Shown here: piece after piece, positions 15,724 to 23,332 of the stretch
How positions within the stretch are numbered: position 1 is the stretch's first letter
How the letters are laid out: each line of letters begins with the position of its first letter
The notes under the pieces: model-generated
Seen by the model: only the letters and a program-made list of their open reading frames with translations
Databases searched by the model: none
Told to the model about the DNA's origin: nothing
Made by a program: the position numbers and the translations under genes
Virus record (IMG/VR): IMGVR_UViG_3300045926_000229
Span: 1 to 44,475 of that record
DNA length: 44,475 bases
Source: a virus
Direction: 5' to 3' (one strand)

Positions 15724-16738
15724 CCTCGACGCGCTCTCCTTCGAGTCGCACTTCCTCGACCATATTCGGCCGGTATGGCGCGAGCTCCGGAAGCGGAACC
15801 TCGCCGGCCGGCTGGTCGTCGAGCGGACCCTCGTCGATCGCGCGGAGGGATACGGCTTCGGCGATCTCGACGTATACGACGCCGTCGAGGTCCGACGGAG
15901 GGAGCGCTATCCGGAACCTCGACCAGGCGACGGACCGACGGCGCTCGTCGCCTCCTACGGCGATATCAAGCTCGGTCGGCGACTCGGCTATCGGAACTTC
16001 GTCTTCCTCGAACATGGCGCCGGCCAGTCGTACGAAGGCGACCGTCGACAGACGCGGCACCCGTCCTACGCCGGCGGGATCGATCGCGAGGACGTCGCGC
16101 TCTTCCTGGTCCCGAACGAATACTCGGCGAAGCGCTGGCGCGCGGCGTATCCCGCGGTCCGGACGGAGATCGTCGGGTCGCCGAAGCTCGACGACCTACC
16201 GGCGCGCGGGCCGGGGCCTCGGCCTACGGTCGCGGTCTCGTTTCATTGGGACTCGTCGATCATCCCGGAGATCCGCTCCGCGCTCGGGCACTACCGAGCG
16301 GTCCTCCCGGCGCTGGCCGAGCGGTTCGCCGTGATCGGTCACGGGCACCCGCGCGCGTACGAGCTCGCGCGGGTCTATCGCCGGCTCGGGATCGAATACG
16401 TCCCGGAGTTCGAGGAGGTCTGCCGGCGCGCCGACGTCTACGCGTGCGATAACTCGTCGACCCTCTTCGAGTTCGCGGCGCTCGATCGGCCGGTCGTCGT
16501 CCTGAATGCTCCCTGGTATCGACGGAACGTCGAGCACGGCCTCCGGTTCTGGGAGGCGCGGAGTATCGGCGTGAACGTCGACGAACCGGCCTACCTCGCC
16601 GACGGCGTCGCCTACGCGCTCGAAGACGACGCTATCGCGCGACGAGCGAGGGAGAAGGCGCTCCGGCTGGTGTATACCTATCGGAGCGGCGGAGCCGTCC
16701 GAGCCGCGGACGCGATCGCCGAGTTCCTCGGAGGGTAG
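15713..16738 (+). CDS. CDP-glycerol glycerophosphotransferase-like (TagB/TagF family)
   Basis: 341 aa, GT-B fold. Recognised by FLEHGAGQSY (about 98-107), holding the catalytic-type His-Gly, the inter-domain VGSPKLDDL (about 154-162), IGHGHPR (about 206-212), and the nucleotide-binding DNSSTLFEFAALDRPVVVLN (about 246-265). Family enzymes transfer glycerol phosphate from CDP-glycerol, which the TagD-like enzyme 3.5 kb upstream could supply. It is shorter than cellular TagB (about 380 aa) and lacks an obvious membrane anchor. It overlaps the glycosyltransferase by 11 nt and closes the island, 4 nt before a tail gene. Confidence 0.82.
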   Translation: MPTSLDALSFESHFLDHIRPVWRELRKRNLAGRLVVERTLVDRAEGYGFGDLDVYDAVEVRRRERYPEPRPGDGPTALVASYGDIKLGRRLGYRNFVFLEHGAGQSYEGDRRQTRHPSYAGGIDREDVALFLVPNEYSAKRWRAAYPAVRTEIVGSPKLDDLPARGPGPRPTVAVSFHWDSSIIPEIRSALGHYRAVLPALAERFAVIGHGHPRAYELARVYRRLGIEYVPEFEEVCRRADVYACDNSSTLFEFAALDRPVVVLNAPWYRRNVEHGLRFWEARSIGVNVDEPAYLADGVAYALEDDAIARRAREKALRLVYTYRSGGAVRAADAIAEFLGG

Positions 16739-16742
16739 AGCC

Positions 16743-17198
16743 GTGGCGAAGTTCCGCGGACCGTCGGCGAAGGTCCGGCTCCGGAAGGAGCGGCTAACGG
16801 AGGCGACGTTTATCGTCGCCGACGGCCTCTTCGAGGCCGGCCGGATTATCGTCGAGTCGGCCTCCGCCTCGGCGCCGGACTCGCCGTTCGATCCCTATCC
16901 GACGGGCGAAGGTCTCCCGAAGCAGGGCGGCGTCCTCGCCTACGTCGGGAACGATAAGGTCGACGGCTGGTCGATCCGCGGTCCGCAGCCGAGGAAGCCG
17001 CGCTCGATCCGGATCCTCACCGGCCGTCACTCGGTAACGGTCGCCGTCGGCTTCGGCTTCCCTGGTCGGCTGGCCGAGACCGGGACCGTCGATACGGCTC
17101 CTCAGCCGTTCCTCGCGCCGAGCCGGGACCGTCACGCCGGGGCGATCCCGCGGATCGTCGCGGCGACGACCCGGCCGAGACTGGCCGGGAACCGATGA
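16743..17198 (+). CDS. HK97 gp10-like head-tail/tail component
   Basis: 151 aa. An N-terminal amphipathic helix (EATFIVADGLFEAGRIIVESA, first 18 shown by residues about 19-36) precedes PYPTGEGLPKQGG and a C-terminal beta part with VGFGFPGRLAETGTVDTAPQ (about 100-119) and LAPSRD, the usual pattern of the HK97_gp10_like/minor capsid family that completes the neck. It would normally follow the head-closure gene directly, so the glycan island is inserted between these two. GTG start, with GGAGGGTAGAGCC just upstream. Confidence 0.75.
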   Translation: MAKFRGPSAKVRLRKERLTEATFIVADGLFEAGRIIVESASASAPDSPFDPYPTGEGLPKQGGVLAYVGNDKVDGWSIRGPQPRKPRSIRILTGRHSVTVAVGFGFPGRLAETGTVDTAPQPFLAPSRDRHAGAIPRIVAATTRPRLAGNR

Positions 17199-17446
17199 AT
17201 ACCTTCGACGTACCCTGCGCTCGGCCGGGATGCCGGGAGACCCGCGGCGAGCATCCTCGCGGCGGTCGCTGCGTACGCTCGGCGTGCGAGTGCGAGAAGT
17301 ACGTCGCCGGAGCCGCGGCGCCGGTCGAGCGAACCGATAGCGGCGAGGGAGACCTCGTCTCCGTCGTCGTTCCGAAGGGGTTCGGAGTCCGCTTCGAGCT
17401 CTATCCGCTCGGACCCGAAGTAACGATCGAGGAGGAGAAGTCGTGA
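17195..17446 (+). CDS. Small Cys-rich protein
   Basis: 83 aa, not recognised by name. The N-terminal half has six Cys (CARPGC, then CVRSACEC at about 26-33), spaced as in small zinc-binding phage proteins with a GEHP motif between; the C-terminal half is beta-like with VVPKGFGVRFELYP. The ATG forms an ATGA overlap with the gp10-like gene and its TGA overlaps the tail terminator GTG. A structural zinc site is likely; the role is unknown. Confidence 0.65.
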   Translation: MNTFDVPCARPGCRETRGEHPRGGRCVRSACECEKYVAGAAAPVERTDSGEGDLVSVVVPKGFGVRFELYPLGPEVTIEEEKS

Positions 17447-17892
17447 CCGAACCGCTCGTCGATCCGATCGGTCCGCTGATCATCGAAGCGCGCGCGGTCT
17501 CGGAGATCGCCGCGATCGTCGGAGCTCGCGTCCGCGGGTTCGAGCCGCACGGCGCGACGGACTCCTACGAAGGCGACGCGCTCGGACCAGGGAAGTACAA
17601 GGCGTTCCTGGTCCTCTTCGCGCTCTCGATCCCGCCGGACTTCCGGGTCCCGATTATCCGCGCCGAGATTGGCTTTCGCGCCTACGGCCGGACCCTAGAG
17701 GAGGCGATGGCGCTCTACGGCGCCGTCGTGGCCGGCTTCCACCGCCGGAAGCACCGTATTGCGTCCGACGGTCTCGGCATCTATCGTACGAGCGTCACCG
17801 GCGGCGAGCAGTCGAAGGACCCGAGCACGGACCAGCCGCTCGTCACCGGGACGATCGAGCTACTCGCGACCTCTCAGGCGGTCGCGGTCTAG
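17443..17892 (+). CDS. Tail terminator / tail completion protein
   Basis: 149 aa. Alpha-beta protein with PLIIEARAVSEIAAIVGARV, an FLVLFALSIPPDFRVPIIRAEIGFRAYG beta core (residues about 62-89) and TLEEAMALYGAVVAGFHRRKHR (about 90-111). This outline and the place directly before the tail tube gene fit terminators that cap the tail and join it to the neck. GTG start in a GTGA overlap. Assigned mostly from order and fold outline. Confidence 0.65.
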   Translation: MTEPLVDPIGPLIIEARAVSEIAAIVGARVRGFEPHGATDSYEGDALGPGKYKAFLVLFALSIPPDFRVPIIRAEIGFRAYGRTLEEAMALYGAVVAGFHRRKHRIASDGLGIYRTSVTGGEQSKDPSTDQPLVTGTIELLATSQAVAV

Positions 17893-17935
17893 CCGGAGGT
17901 CGGGACGCTCGACCTCCGAGCGAGGAGGTCGAGAC

Positions 17936-18379
17936 TTGGCGGTATCGCCGCGCGTCATTACGCTCGACGGACGAGCCGTCATCGTCGTCGACCGGAAGCC
18001 GCCTCTTCCCTCGACCCTCGAAGTCCTCCTCTCCGGAGGCCGCGACGAGACCGGCCGACTCTGGCCGAAACTCCGCGTCGCGTTCCGGGACCCGCTTCGG
18101 ATTACCGGCGCCTCCCGCGCCTGTACGGACTCCTCGAACGGCGACGCCGAGGCGAACCATCGCCTCCGGCGCTGGCTCGAAGGGTTCTACGTTGGCTCGG
18201 ACGGGATCGCCCGCTTCCTCTCTCTTCATGCGTGTGCGGACTGTGGCGCCGTATGCGTTCGCGACCGCTCGATCGACGAGCTCGATCGGCTGCCTACCGG
18301 AGGCCGGCCGCTCCGGCGACGAGACGAAGTCCTCGGCTGGTATAGCGGCGCTCGTCCGCTCGGCCGAACCTATACCTAG
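17936..18379 (+). CDS. Hypothetical protein with CxxC motif
   Basis: 147 aa, unrecognised. The TTG start is chosen because a full AGGAGGT (17923-17929) lies 6 nt upstream, while the longer frame begins inside the tail terminator gene. A beta-rich first half (VITLDGRAVIVVDRKPP) is followed by LHACADCGAVCVRD (about 97-110), probably half of a zinc site, and a basic tail. The gene stands between tail terminator and tail tube, with 43 nt and 16 nt gaps. Confidence 0.65.
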   Translation: MAVSPRVITLDGRAVIVVDRKPPLPSTLEVLLSGGRDETGRLWPKLRVAFRDPLRITGASRACTDSSNGDAEANHRLRRWLEGFYVGSDGIARFLSLHACADCGAVCVRDRSIDELDRLPTGGRPLRRRDEVLGWYSGARPLGRTYT

Positions 18380-18395
18380 GAGAGGAGACCAGGAC

Positions 18396-18923
18396 GTGGG
18401 TATCACGGCAGATACGCCTACGAACCTCGTTATCGGCGCCGGCGAGATCCTCCGGGATCACGCGAACGTCGGCGCGACGACCGAGGACAACGCGTTCCGG
18501 ATCGAGCGCGAGATCTTCACGCCGGACCTTAACGGGACGAAGGGTGCCCTTAAGGGCACCGACTACATCACGAGCTCGATGGGCGTCCTCGAAGCGTCGA
18601 TCCCGGAGTTCAACGCGACGATCATCCTCTCGGCGCTTCCCGGCTTCCAGACGACCGGCGCGGGCGCGATGGAGGTTATCGACGAGGACGAGACTCGGCG
18701 GATCCCGGACGCCGATTACGTCGATTGGGAGCTCCAGGTCGAGCGGCTTAACGGCGGCGAGTTTCAGTTCGAGGTCGACGACGCGATCGCGACGTCGAAC
18801 TTCGAGGCCGAGCTCGGCGACGACTCGCTCGCCGCTCCTCGTCTGACGTTGCAGTCCCGATGGGACCCGGCCGCGATGACGGCTTCGCCGCACCGGATCC
18901 GGATCCTCGCGACGGCGTCGTGA
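18396..18923 (+). CDS. Major tail (tube) protein
   Basis: 175 aa, forming the stacked rings of the tail tube. The sequence is beta-rich with the typical features of siphovirus tube proteins: an N-terminal VIGAGEILRDHANVGAT, ATIILSALPGFQTTGA and a C-terminal LTLQSRWDP ... HRIRILA strand. The GTG at 18396 follows AGGAGAGGAG. It uses C-ending codons before A (for example in the 18560-18620 stretch) more often than most genes here, in line with high expression, and lies just before the frameshifted chaperone genes, which is diagnostic. Confidence 0.8.
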   Translation: MGITADTPTNLVIGAGEILRDHANVGATTEDNAFRIEREIFTPDLNGTKGALKGTDYITSSMGVLEASIPEFNATIILSALPGFQTTGAGAMEVIDEDETRRIPDADYVDWELQVERLNGGEFQFEVDDAIATSNFEAELGDDSLAAPRLTLQSRWDPAAMTASPHRIRILATAS

Positions 18924-19573
18924 CCGAGATCCTTCTCGTCGCTTCGGGCGCGATCGCCGGCTTCGTCGTCGGCGTCGCGTTCGGAGCGATCCGAGCGTTC
19001 CGAGTCGCCGCAGCGCGACGGGCTGCCGCCGGCGCCGCTGCTGGTCTCGCGAGTCTCGGACTCGAAACGCTTCCGACCAGGACGGCCGCGGATATCCTCC
19101 GCGGCCGGATCCGGGTCGTCCTTGGCGGATCGGCGTACGAGCTCCGGGTCCTTCCTCGACGGGCATCGAGGGAATGGCTCGGGAAGCTCGACGCCGACTT
19201 CGCCGGGCTCGCGGGTGCGCTCGACGCGGCCGCGGACGATAAGCCGAAGATCCTCGAACTCCTCGCGTCTCGGTCAGATCGCCTTCTCGCGATCCTCCGC
19301 GAATACGACGTCGACGGCGTCCTTCCGGCGCCGGAGTACCTCGACGAGTTCGCGACGGATCCCGAGATCGTTATCGCCGTCGTGGAGGTGTGGCGAGCCG
19401 CTAACCCTTTAGCCGCCATGCTCGCCGAGGCCGCGAGCGAAGAGACGAATGGGACCTCCTCCGAGCAGCCGACGCCGTCGCTCTCGCCTACGGATGGGGG
19501 CCCGATTACCTCGACGAGCGAGTCTCCGACGAGCAACTCGTCGCCTATCTCGACGCTGCGTCCGATCGTCTAG
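18920..19573 (+). CDS. Tail assembly chaperone, short form (gpG-like)
   Basis: 217 aa in the zero frame. A hydrophobic N-terminus (ILLVASGAIAGFVVGVAFGAI, residues about 4-24) is followed by a helical body (EWLGKLDADFAGLAGALDAA; KPKILELLASRSDRLLAIL) and then a Ser/Thr/Pro-rich tail from about residue 175 that looks like a shadow of the other frame. The GTG overlaps the tube gene stop. Such chaperones coat the tape measure during tail assembly; the hydrophobic start is not usual for the family. Confidence 0.7.
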   Translation: MTEILLVASGAIAGFVVGVAFGAIRAFRVAAARRAAAGAAAGLASLGLETLPTRTAADILRGRIRVVLGGSAYELRVLPRRASREWLGKLDADFAGLAGALDAAADDKPKILELLASRSDRLLAILREYDVDGVLPAPEYLDEFATDPEIVIAVVEVWRAANPLAAMLAEAASEETNGTSSEQPTPSLSPTDGGPITSTSESPTSNSSPISTLRPIV

Positions 19574-19791
19574 AGGACGACTCGTCGGCGGAGTTCGATC
19601 GCCTGGTCGAAGCGTTCCGAGCGGGAGCGATCTTCGCGAGGGATAACAAGCAGTACAAGCGCTGGCGCCATCGGACCAGGCGCCGAGCCGGAAGGATCGA
19701 GGGAGGCGGTCTAACGGGCGAGAAGCTCGAACGAGCGGTCCTCGGCCTCGCTGCCAGGCATCCGGAATACGTCGTAGTGGGAGCCGGCTAG
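18920..19791 (+). CDS. Tail assembly chaperone, frameshifted long form (gpGT-like)
   Basis: Produced from the same start by a -1 slip at 19405-19411; about 290 aa if the slip is there. The -1 frame adds WDLLRAADAVALAYGWGPDY (19450 onward), YLDAASDRLEDDSSAEFDRL and a basic C-terminus with KQYKRWRHRTRRRAG, then stops 3 nt before the tape measure gene. It has no own start codon with a ribosome-binding site, which fits expression only by frameshifting. Location between tube and tape measure is the conserved place for this G/GT pair. Confidence 0.75.
19405..19411 (+). other. Slippery heptamer for -1 frameshift (C CCT TTA)
   Basis: CCCTTTA read as C CCT TTA in the zero frame is a canonical X XXY YYZ site. 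The -1 frame is closed by TAA at 19402-19404 immediately upstream and open from 19405 to 19791, so the slip must occur at or after this site. TTA is a rare codon in this genome, which strengthens the case. A second, weaker candidate is the G run at 19496-19500. Confidence 0.75.
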
Positions 19792-19794
19792 ACC

Positions 19795-22680
19795 GTGAAT
19801 ATCGGCGACCTAATCTTTAACCTCCTCGCCGACGGCTCGAAGCTCGAAGCCGACGTAACGCGCCAGGCGCAAGCGGCCGGAGATAAGGCCGGCGCGAAGG
19901 CCGGAACGACGCTCGGGAACCGCATGTCGCAGACCGCCTCGCGCGGCCTAACCGCGCTCGGCGCGGCTTCCGGCGTCGTCTTCGCCGGCGCGGTCGAGTC
20001 CGGCGCGGCGTTCGAGGACCAGCTTCGGACGATTAACACGGTCGCCGGCCTCTCGGACGAGCAGCTATCGAAGGTCGGCGACGATATCCAAGCGCTCTCT
20101 CGCGAGACCGGGAAGACGACCGACGACCTAACGGCCGGGTTCTACGATCTCGTCTCCGCTGGCGTCGACGCCGACGACGCGATCGGAGTCCTCCGCGACT
20201 CGGCGATCTTCGCGACTGGCGCGCTCGGCTCGACCGCACAGACGGTCGACCTCGTTACGTCCGTGATGAACGCGTACGGACTCGAAGCGAGCGAGTCGAC
20301 CAGGATTACGGACGTATTCGCGAAGGCGGTCGCCGACGGTAAGGTGACGGCCGCGCAGCTTGGCGACTCGATCGCTCAGATCGCGCCGATCGCGAGCTCG
20401 GCCGGGATCTCGATCGAGGAGGTCTCCTCCGGCTTCGCGGTCCTTACGGCGAAGGGCGTGCCCGCGTCCGAGGCGGCGACGCAGATGCAAGCCGCGATCC
20501 GGGCGCTGATTAAGCCGAACGAGGATCTAAACCGGATCCAGGAGCAGACCGGGATTAACTTCGCCGAGCTCGCTCGGGAGAAGGGTCTCGCCGTCGCGCT
20601 AGAGGAGCTCCGGCGCGTTACCGGCGGATCCGCCGAGGCGATGACGAACGCTCTCGGACGGACCGAGGCGTATCAGTTCGCGCTCGCGTCGACGGGCGAC
20701 CAGGCGGAGACGTTCGCTCAGCAGATCGTCGATACGGCGAACGAGTCCGGCCTCGCGCTAGAGCAATACGACGAGAAGTCGAAGTCGTCGGTCGAGCAGG
20801 GGAAGCGGTTCGCCGCGGTCCTAAACACGCTGGCGCAGGACTTCGGCGGAGCGTTCTCCGGGGCGGCGCCGTTCCTGGTCACGCTTAACCAACTCGGACC
20901 GGCGTTCCGTGGCCTTATCTCGCCGGCGAAGATCTTCGGCGGCGCGCTCGGCGGGATCGCCTCGAAGGGACTCCAACTCCTCGGAGGTCCGTTCGCGAAG
21001 CTCGGGCGAGGTCTCGCGCTAAAGCTCGCGGCCGGCCTCGGCTCGACGGCCGCTCAGGCGGCGATTACGAACGCCGTCGGCGAGACCGTCGGGAACTCGC
21101 TCTCGGCGCCTGGTCTAAAGGCGAAGCTCGGCGGGAAGCTCGGTCCGCTCGGGAAGTTCCTCGGCTCGGGTCTCGGGAAGGCGTTCTCGGTCGGGTTCGC
21201 GGCCGCGGCGGTCGTCGGCGTCGTCGAGACGTATAACCAGATCAAGGAGCAGACGGCCGCGCAGAACGCGCAGATCTCGGCCGACGTCGGGAACCAGATC
21301 AAGACCGGGACGGACGAGCAACTCGCGCAGACGAAGGCCGCGCTCGAAACGGGTCTCACTCAGCTAAACGGCGTCTGGGACGCCGGCCTCTTTACGAACG
21401 AGACGCGGGCGAAGCTGACGGCCGACCTCGACGCCGTTAACGCCGAGATGAGTAAGCGCGCCTCGACCGGCGCGACCGACGTCTCCGAGGCGTACCGGGA
21501 CGGCGCCGGCGTCGTGACGGCTGGCGCCGAAGATATGGTCGAAGGCGTTCCGGGAGCCGTCGAGGGAGTCGGTCCGGAGGCCGAGGCCGCTGCCGCCGGC
21601 CTCCCGGCCGACGTCGCGTCCGGGATCCGGTCCGCGCGTCAGGCTCCGATCGACGCGTTCGACCAGCTAAAGACCGACCTAGAGAACGCGATGACGCCGG
21701 CCGCGGAGCGGGCGCGCCTGGTCGGGCAGCTAACGTCGAAGGAGCTCGCGAAGGGTCTAAAGTCGGGCGACCCGGTCGTCCGCGCTCAGGCGCAAGCCGT
21801 TAAGGACTCGATCCTCCAACGGCTAAACGAGATCCCGGCGAAGGGGAACCAGGGAGGAAAGGCGACCTCCGAGGCGATCGCGAAGGGTCTCCGCTCGAAG
21901 AACCCGGCCATCCGCGCGGCCGCGCAGGAGGCGAAGGCGCTGATCGACGGTCAGATAAAGAAGATCCCGCCGGCCGCGAAGGACGCCGGCGAGAAGGGCG
22001 GTCGAGCGCTGGCGACCGGGATCAATAACACGCGGACGCAGTCCCGTGAGGCGGCGAACCGGACGAAGAACTCGATCCGCGACGGCTGGAATATCTCCGC
22101 CTCGGCGCGCGGATGGGGCGTCGCGACCGGCCGCGCGTACGGAAGCGGGATCCGGTCGACGGCGGGATGGATCCGTCAGGCCGCGGCGAACGCGCTCGCG
22201 GCCGCGAAGTCGATTATGGCGACGCACTCTCCGCCTGGTCCCGACTCGCCGCTTCACGATATCGTCGATTGGGCCCGCGAGACGATGCAGTTCTACGCCG
22301 GCGGGATCGAAGGCGAGGCGCCGACGGTCGCCGGCGCGGCGAAGGCCGCGCTCTCCGACGCCGCGGGAGTCCTCGCGGACGCGACCTTCGGGACGGCGGG
22401 GATCCGGACGCCGGCGATGCGCGCGATCGCGCCGGCGATCCCTGGTCTCCCGACGACCGTCTCGCCGGCGGCGCTGGCCGCGACCGCGGCCGCGGCTCCT
22501 CCCGGCCTAACGGGCGAGGCCGGCGCGAAGCATTATCACCTTCACGCGAAGGGAGCTCTCCCGGTCCGGACGATCCGGGACGTTCAGACGGAGCTCCGGC
22601 GGATCTCGGACTTCGACGAGATGCCGCCTCGGACCCTCGCGTCGAAGTACCGAAGGCGCGAAGCGGAGGAACCGGCCTAG
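19795..22680 (+). CDS. Tape measure protein
   Basis: 961 aa; sets tail length and enters the host envelope with the DNA. Residues about 40-290 are the TP901-type core (TTDDLTAGFYDLVSAGVDADDA, about 105-126; AQTVDLVTSVMNAYGLEASES; KGVPASEAATQMQAAIRAL). Hydrophobic Gly/Ala-rich segments around 375-475, including FSVGFAAAAVVGVV, may span a membrane. A repeat-like helical region (about 610-730) and a C-terminal part with ATHSPPGPDSPLHD (about 808-821) follow. GTG start 3 nt after the chaperone. The length would predict a tail of roughly 140 nm by the usual 0.15 nm per residue rule. Confidence 0.92.
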   Translation: MNIGDLIFNLLADGSKLEADVTRQAQAAGDKAGAKAGTTLGNRMSQTASRGLTALGAASGVVFAGAVESGAAFEDQLRTINTVAGLSDEQLSKVGDDIQALSRETGKTTDDLTAGFYDLVSAGVDADDAIGVLRDSAIFATGALGSTAQTVDLVTSVMNAYGLEASESTRITDVFAKAVADGKVTAAQLGDSIAQIAPIASSAGISIEEVSSGFAVLTAKGVPASEAATQMQAAIRALIKPNEDLNRIQEQTGINFAELAREKGLAVALEELRRVTGGSAEAMTNALGRTEAYQFALASTGDQAETFAQQIVDTANESGLALEQYDEKSKSSVEQGKRFAAVLNTLAQDFGGAFSGAAPFLVTLNQLGPAFRGLISPAKIFGGALGGIASKGLQLLGGPFAKLGRGLALKLAAGLGSTAAQAAITNAVGETVGNSLSAPGLKAKLGGKLGPLGKFLGSGLGKAFSVGFAAAAVVGVVETYNQIKEQTAAQNAQISADVGNQIKTGTDEQLAQTKAALETGLTQLNGVWDAGLFTNETRAKLTADLDAVNAEMSKRASTGATDVSEAYRDGAGVVTAGAEDMVEGVPGAVEGVGPEAEAAAAGLPADVASGIRSARQAPIDAFDQLKTDLENAMTPAAERARLVGQLTSKELAKGLKSGDPVVRAQAQAVKDSILQRLNEIPAKGNQGGKATSEAIAKGLRSKNPAIRAAAQEAKALIDGQIKKIPPAAKDAGEKGGRALATGINNTRTQSREAANRTKNSIRDGWNISASARGWGVATGRAYGSGIRSTAGWIRQAAANALAAAKSIMATHSPPGPDSPLHDIVDWARETMQFYAGGIEGEAPTVAGAAKAALSDAAGVLADATFGTAGIRTPAMRAIAPAIPGLPTTVSPAALAATAAAAPPGLTGEAGAKHYHLHAKGALPVRTIRDVQTELRRISDFDEMPPRTLASKYRRREAEEPA

Positions 22681-23136
22681 ATGCTCCCGGCGGCGATCAT
22701 CGGCCTCCGTTACGACGGGACCGACCTACAGACCGACGATATCCGGCTAGAGATCCGGAGCGGCCTTCACGACGGACTCGACGTCCGCGGGAAGGACATA
22801 ACGGTCCCGTACCTCGAAGGGCAACTCTCCCGGCCGCGGCGCGCTCACGATCGGCGGATCGTCCTCGGAGGTCCGGTACAGGGGAACGGGCTCGACGAAG
22901 AGAACACCTCGCGAATGGCCTCGTTCCGCTCCTCGCTCTTCCTCCTCGACCAGCTATTCGACCCGGCTCGGGACGAGGCGGAGCTCGAAGCGACGCTCGA
23001 AACGGGTCAGATCGCGACCATCAACGCGCGACCGCTTCCCGGCCTGGTCATCGAGGAGCGGATCGCGTCTCACTACGCCGACGTTTCGATAACCCTCCTC
23101 GCCGTCTCGCCGTACTGGCTGGTCTCGTCGTCGTGA
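22681..23136 (+). CDS. Distal tail (Dit-like) protein
   Basis: 151 aa. N-terminal beta strand and the LEIRSGLHDGLDVRGKD-VPYLEGQLSRPR segment (about 25-55) that lines the Dit ring, then RIVLGGPVQGNG and a C-terminal ISITLLAVSPYW-like strand. Short compared with two-domain Dit proteins, so it probably has only the ring domain. The ATG directly follows the tape measure stop. Dit joins the tube to the hub encoded downstream. Confidence 0.75.
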   Translation: MLPAAIIGLRYDGTDLQTDDIRLEIRSGLHDGLDVRGKDITVPYLEGQLSRPRRAHDRRIVLGGPVQGNGLDEENTSRMASFRSSLFLLDQLFDPARDEAELEATLETGQIATINARPLPGLVIEERIASHYADVSITLLAVSPYWLVSSS

Positions 23137-23330
23137 CGATCGAGATCGCTGGCGTCAAGGTCCGGATCGAAGGGACGATCGACGAGGCCGAGATCGGCGT
23201 AATCGCGACCATGCTCGCCGAGGCGGTCGAGGCGCACGGTCCGTGTATCCTCACGACCCGCTGTAACCCGTCCGGCGAGATCGCGATCGGCGGGGATGGC
23301 GTCGTCCGGATCCTCCTCGCCGAGGCGTAG
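23133..23330 (+). CDS. Small hypothetical protein
   Basis: 65 aa: two beta strands (TIEIAGVKVRIEG), an acidic helix (TIDEAEIGVIATMLAEAVEAHG), then CILTTRC and a final strand. Not recognised. The GTG is in a GTGA overlap with the Dit-like gene and the stop is 2 nt before the hub gene. The longer frame that begins far upstream inside the tape measure is spurious. Could be a small baseplate spacer; no direct evidence. Confidence 0.55.
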   Translation: MTIEIAGVKVRIEGTIDEAEIGVIATMLAEAVEAHGPCILTTRCNPSGEIAIGGDGVVRILLAEA

Positions 23331-23332
23331 GC

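Noticed and set aside
14967-16334. Plus-strand ORF of 455 codons in another frame across two glycan genes
   Set aside because: Arg/Pro/Ser-rich and spans the border of two well-supported genes in their wrong frame.
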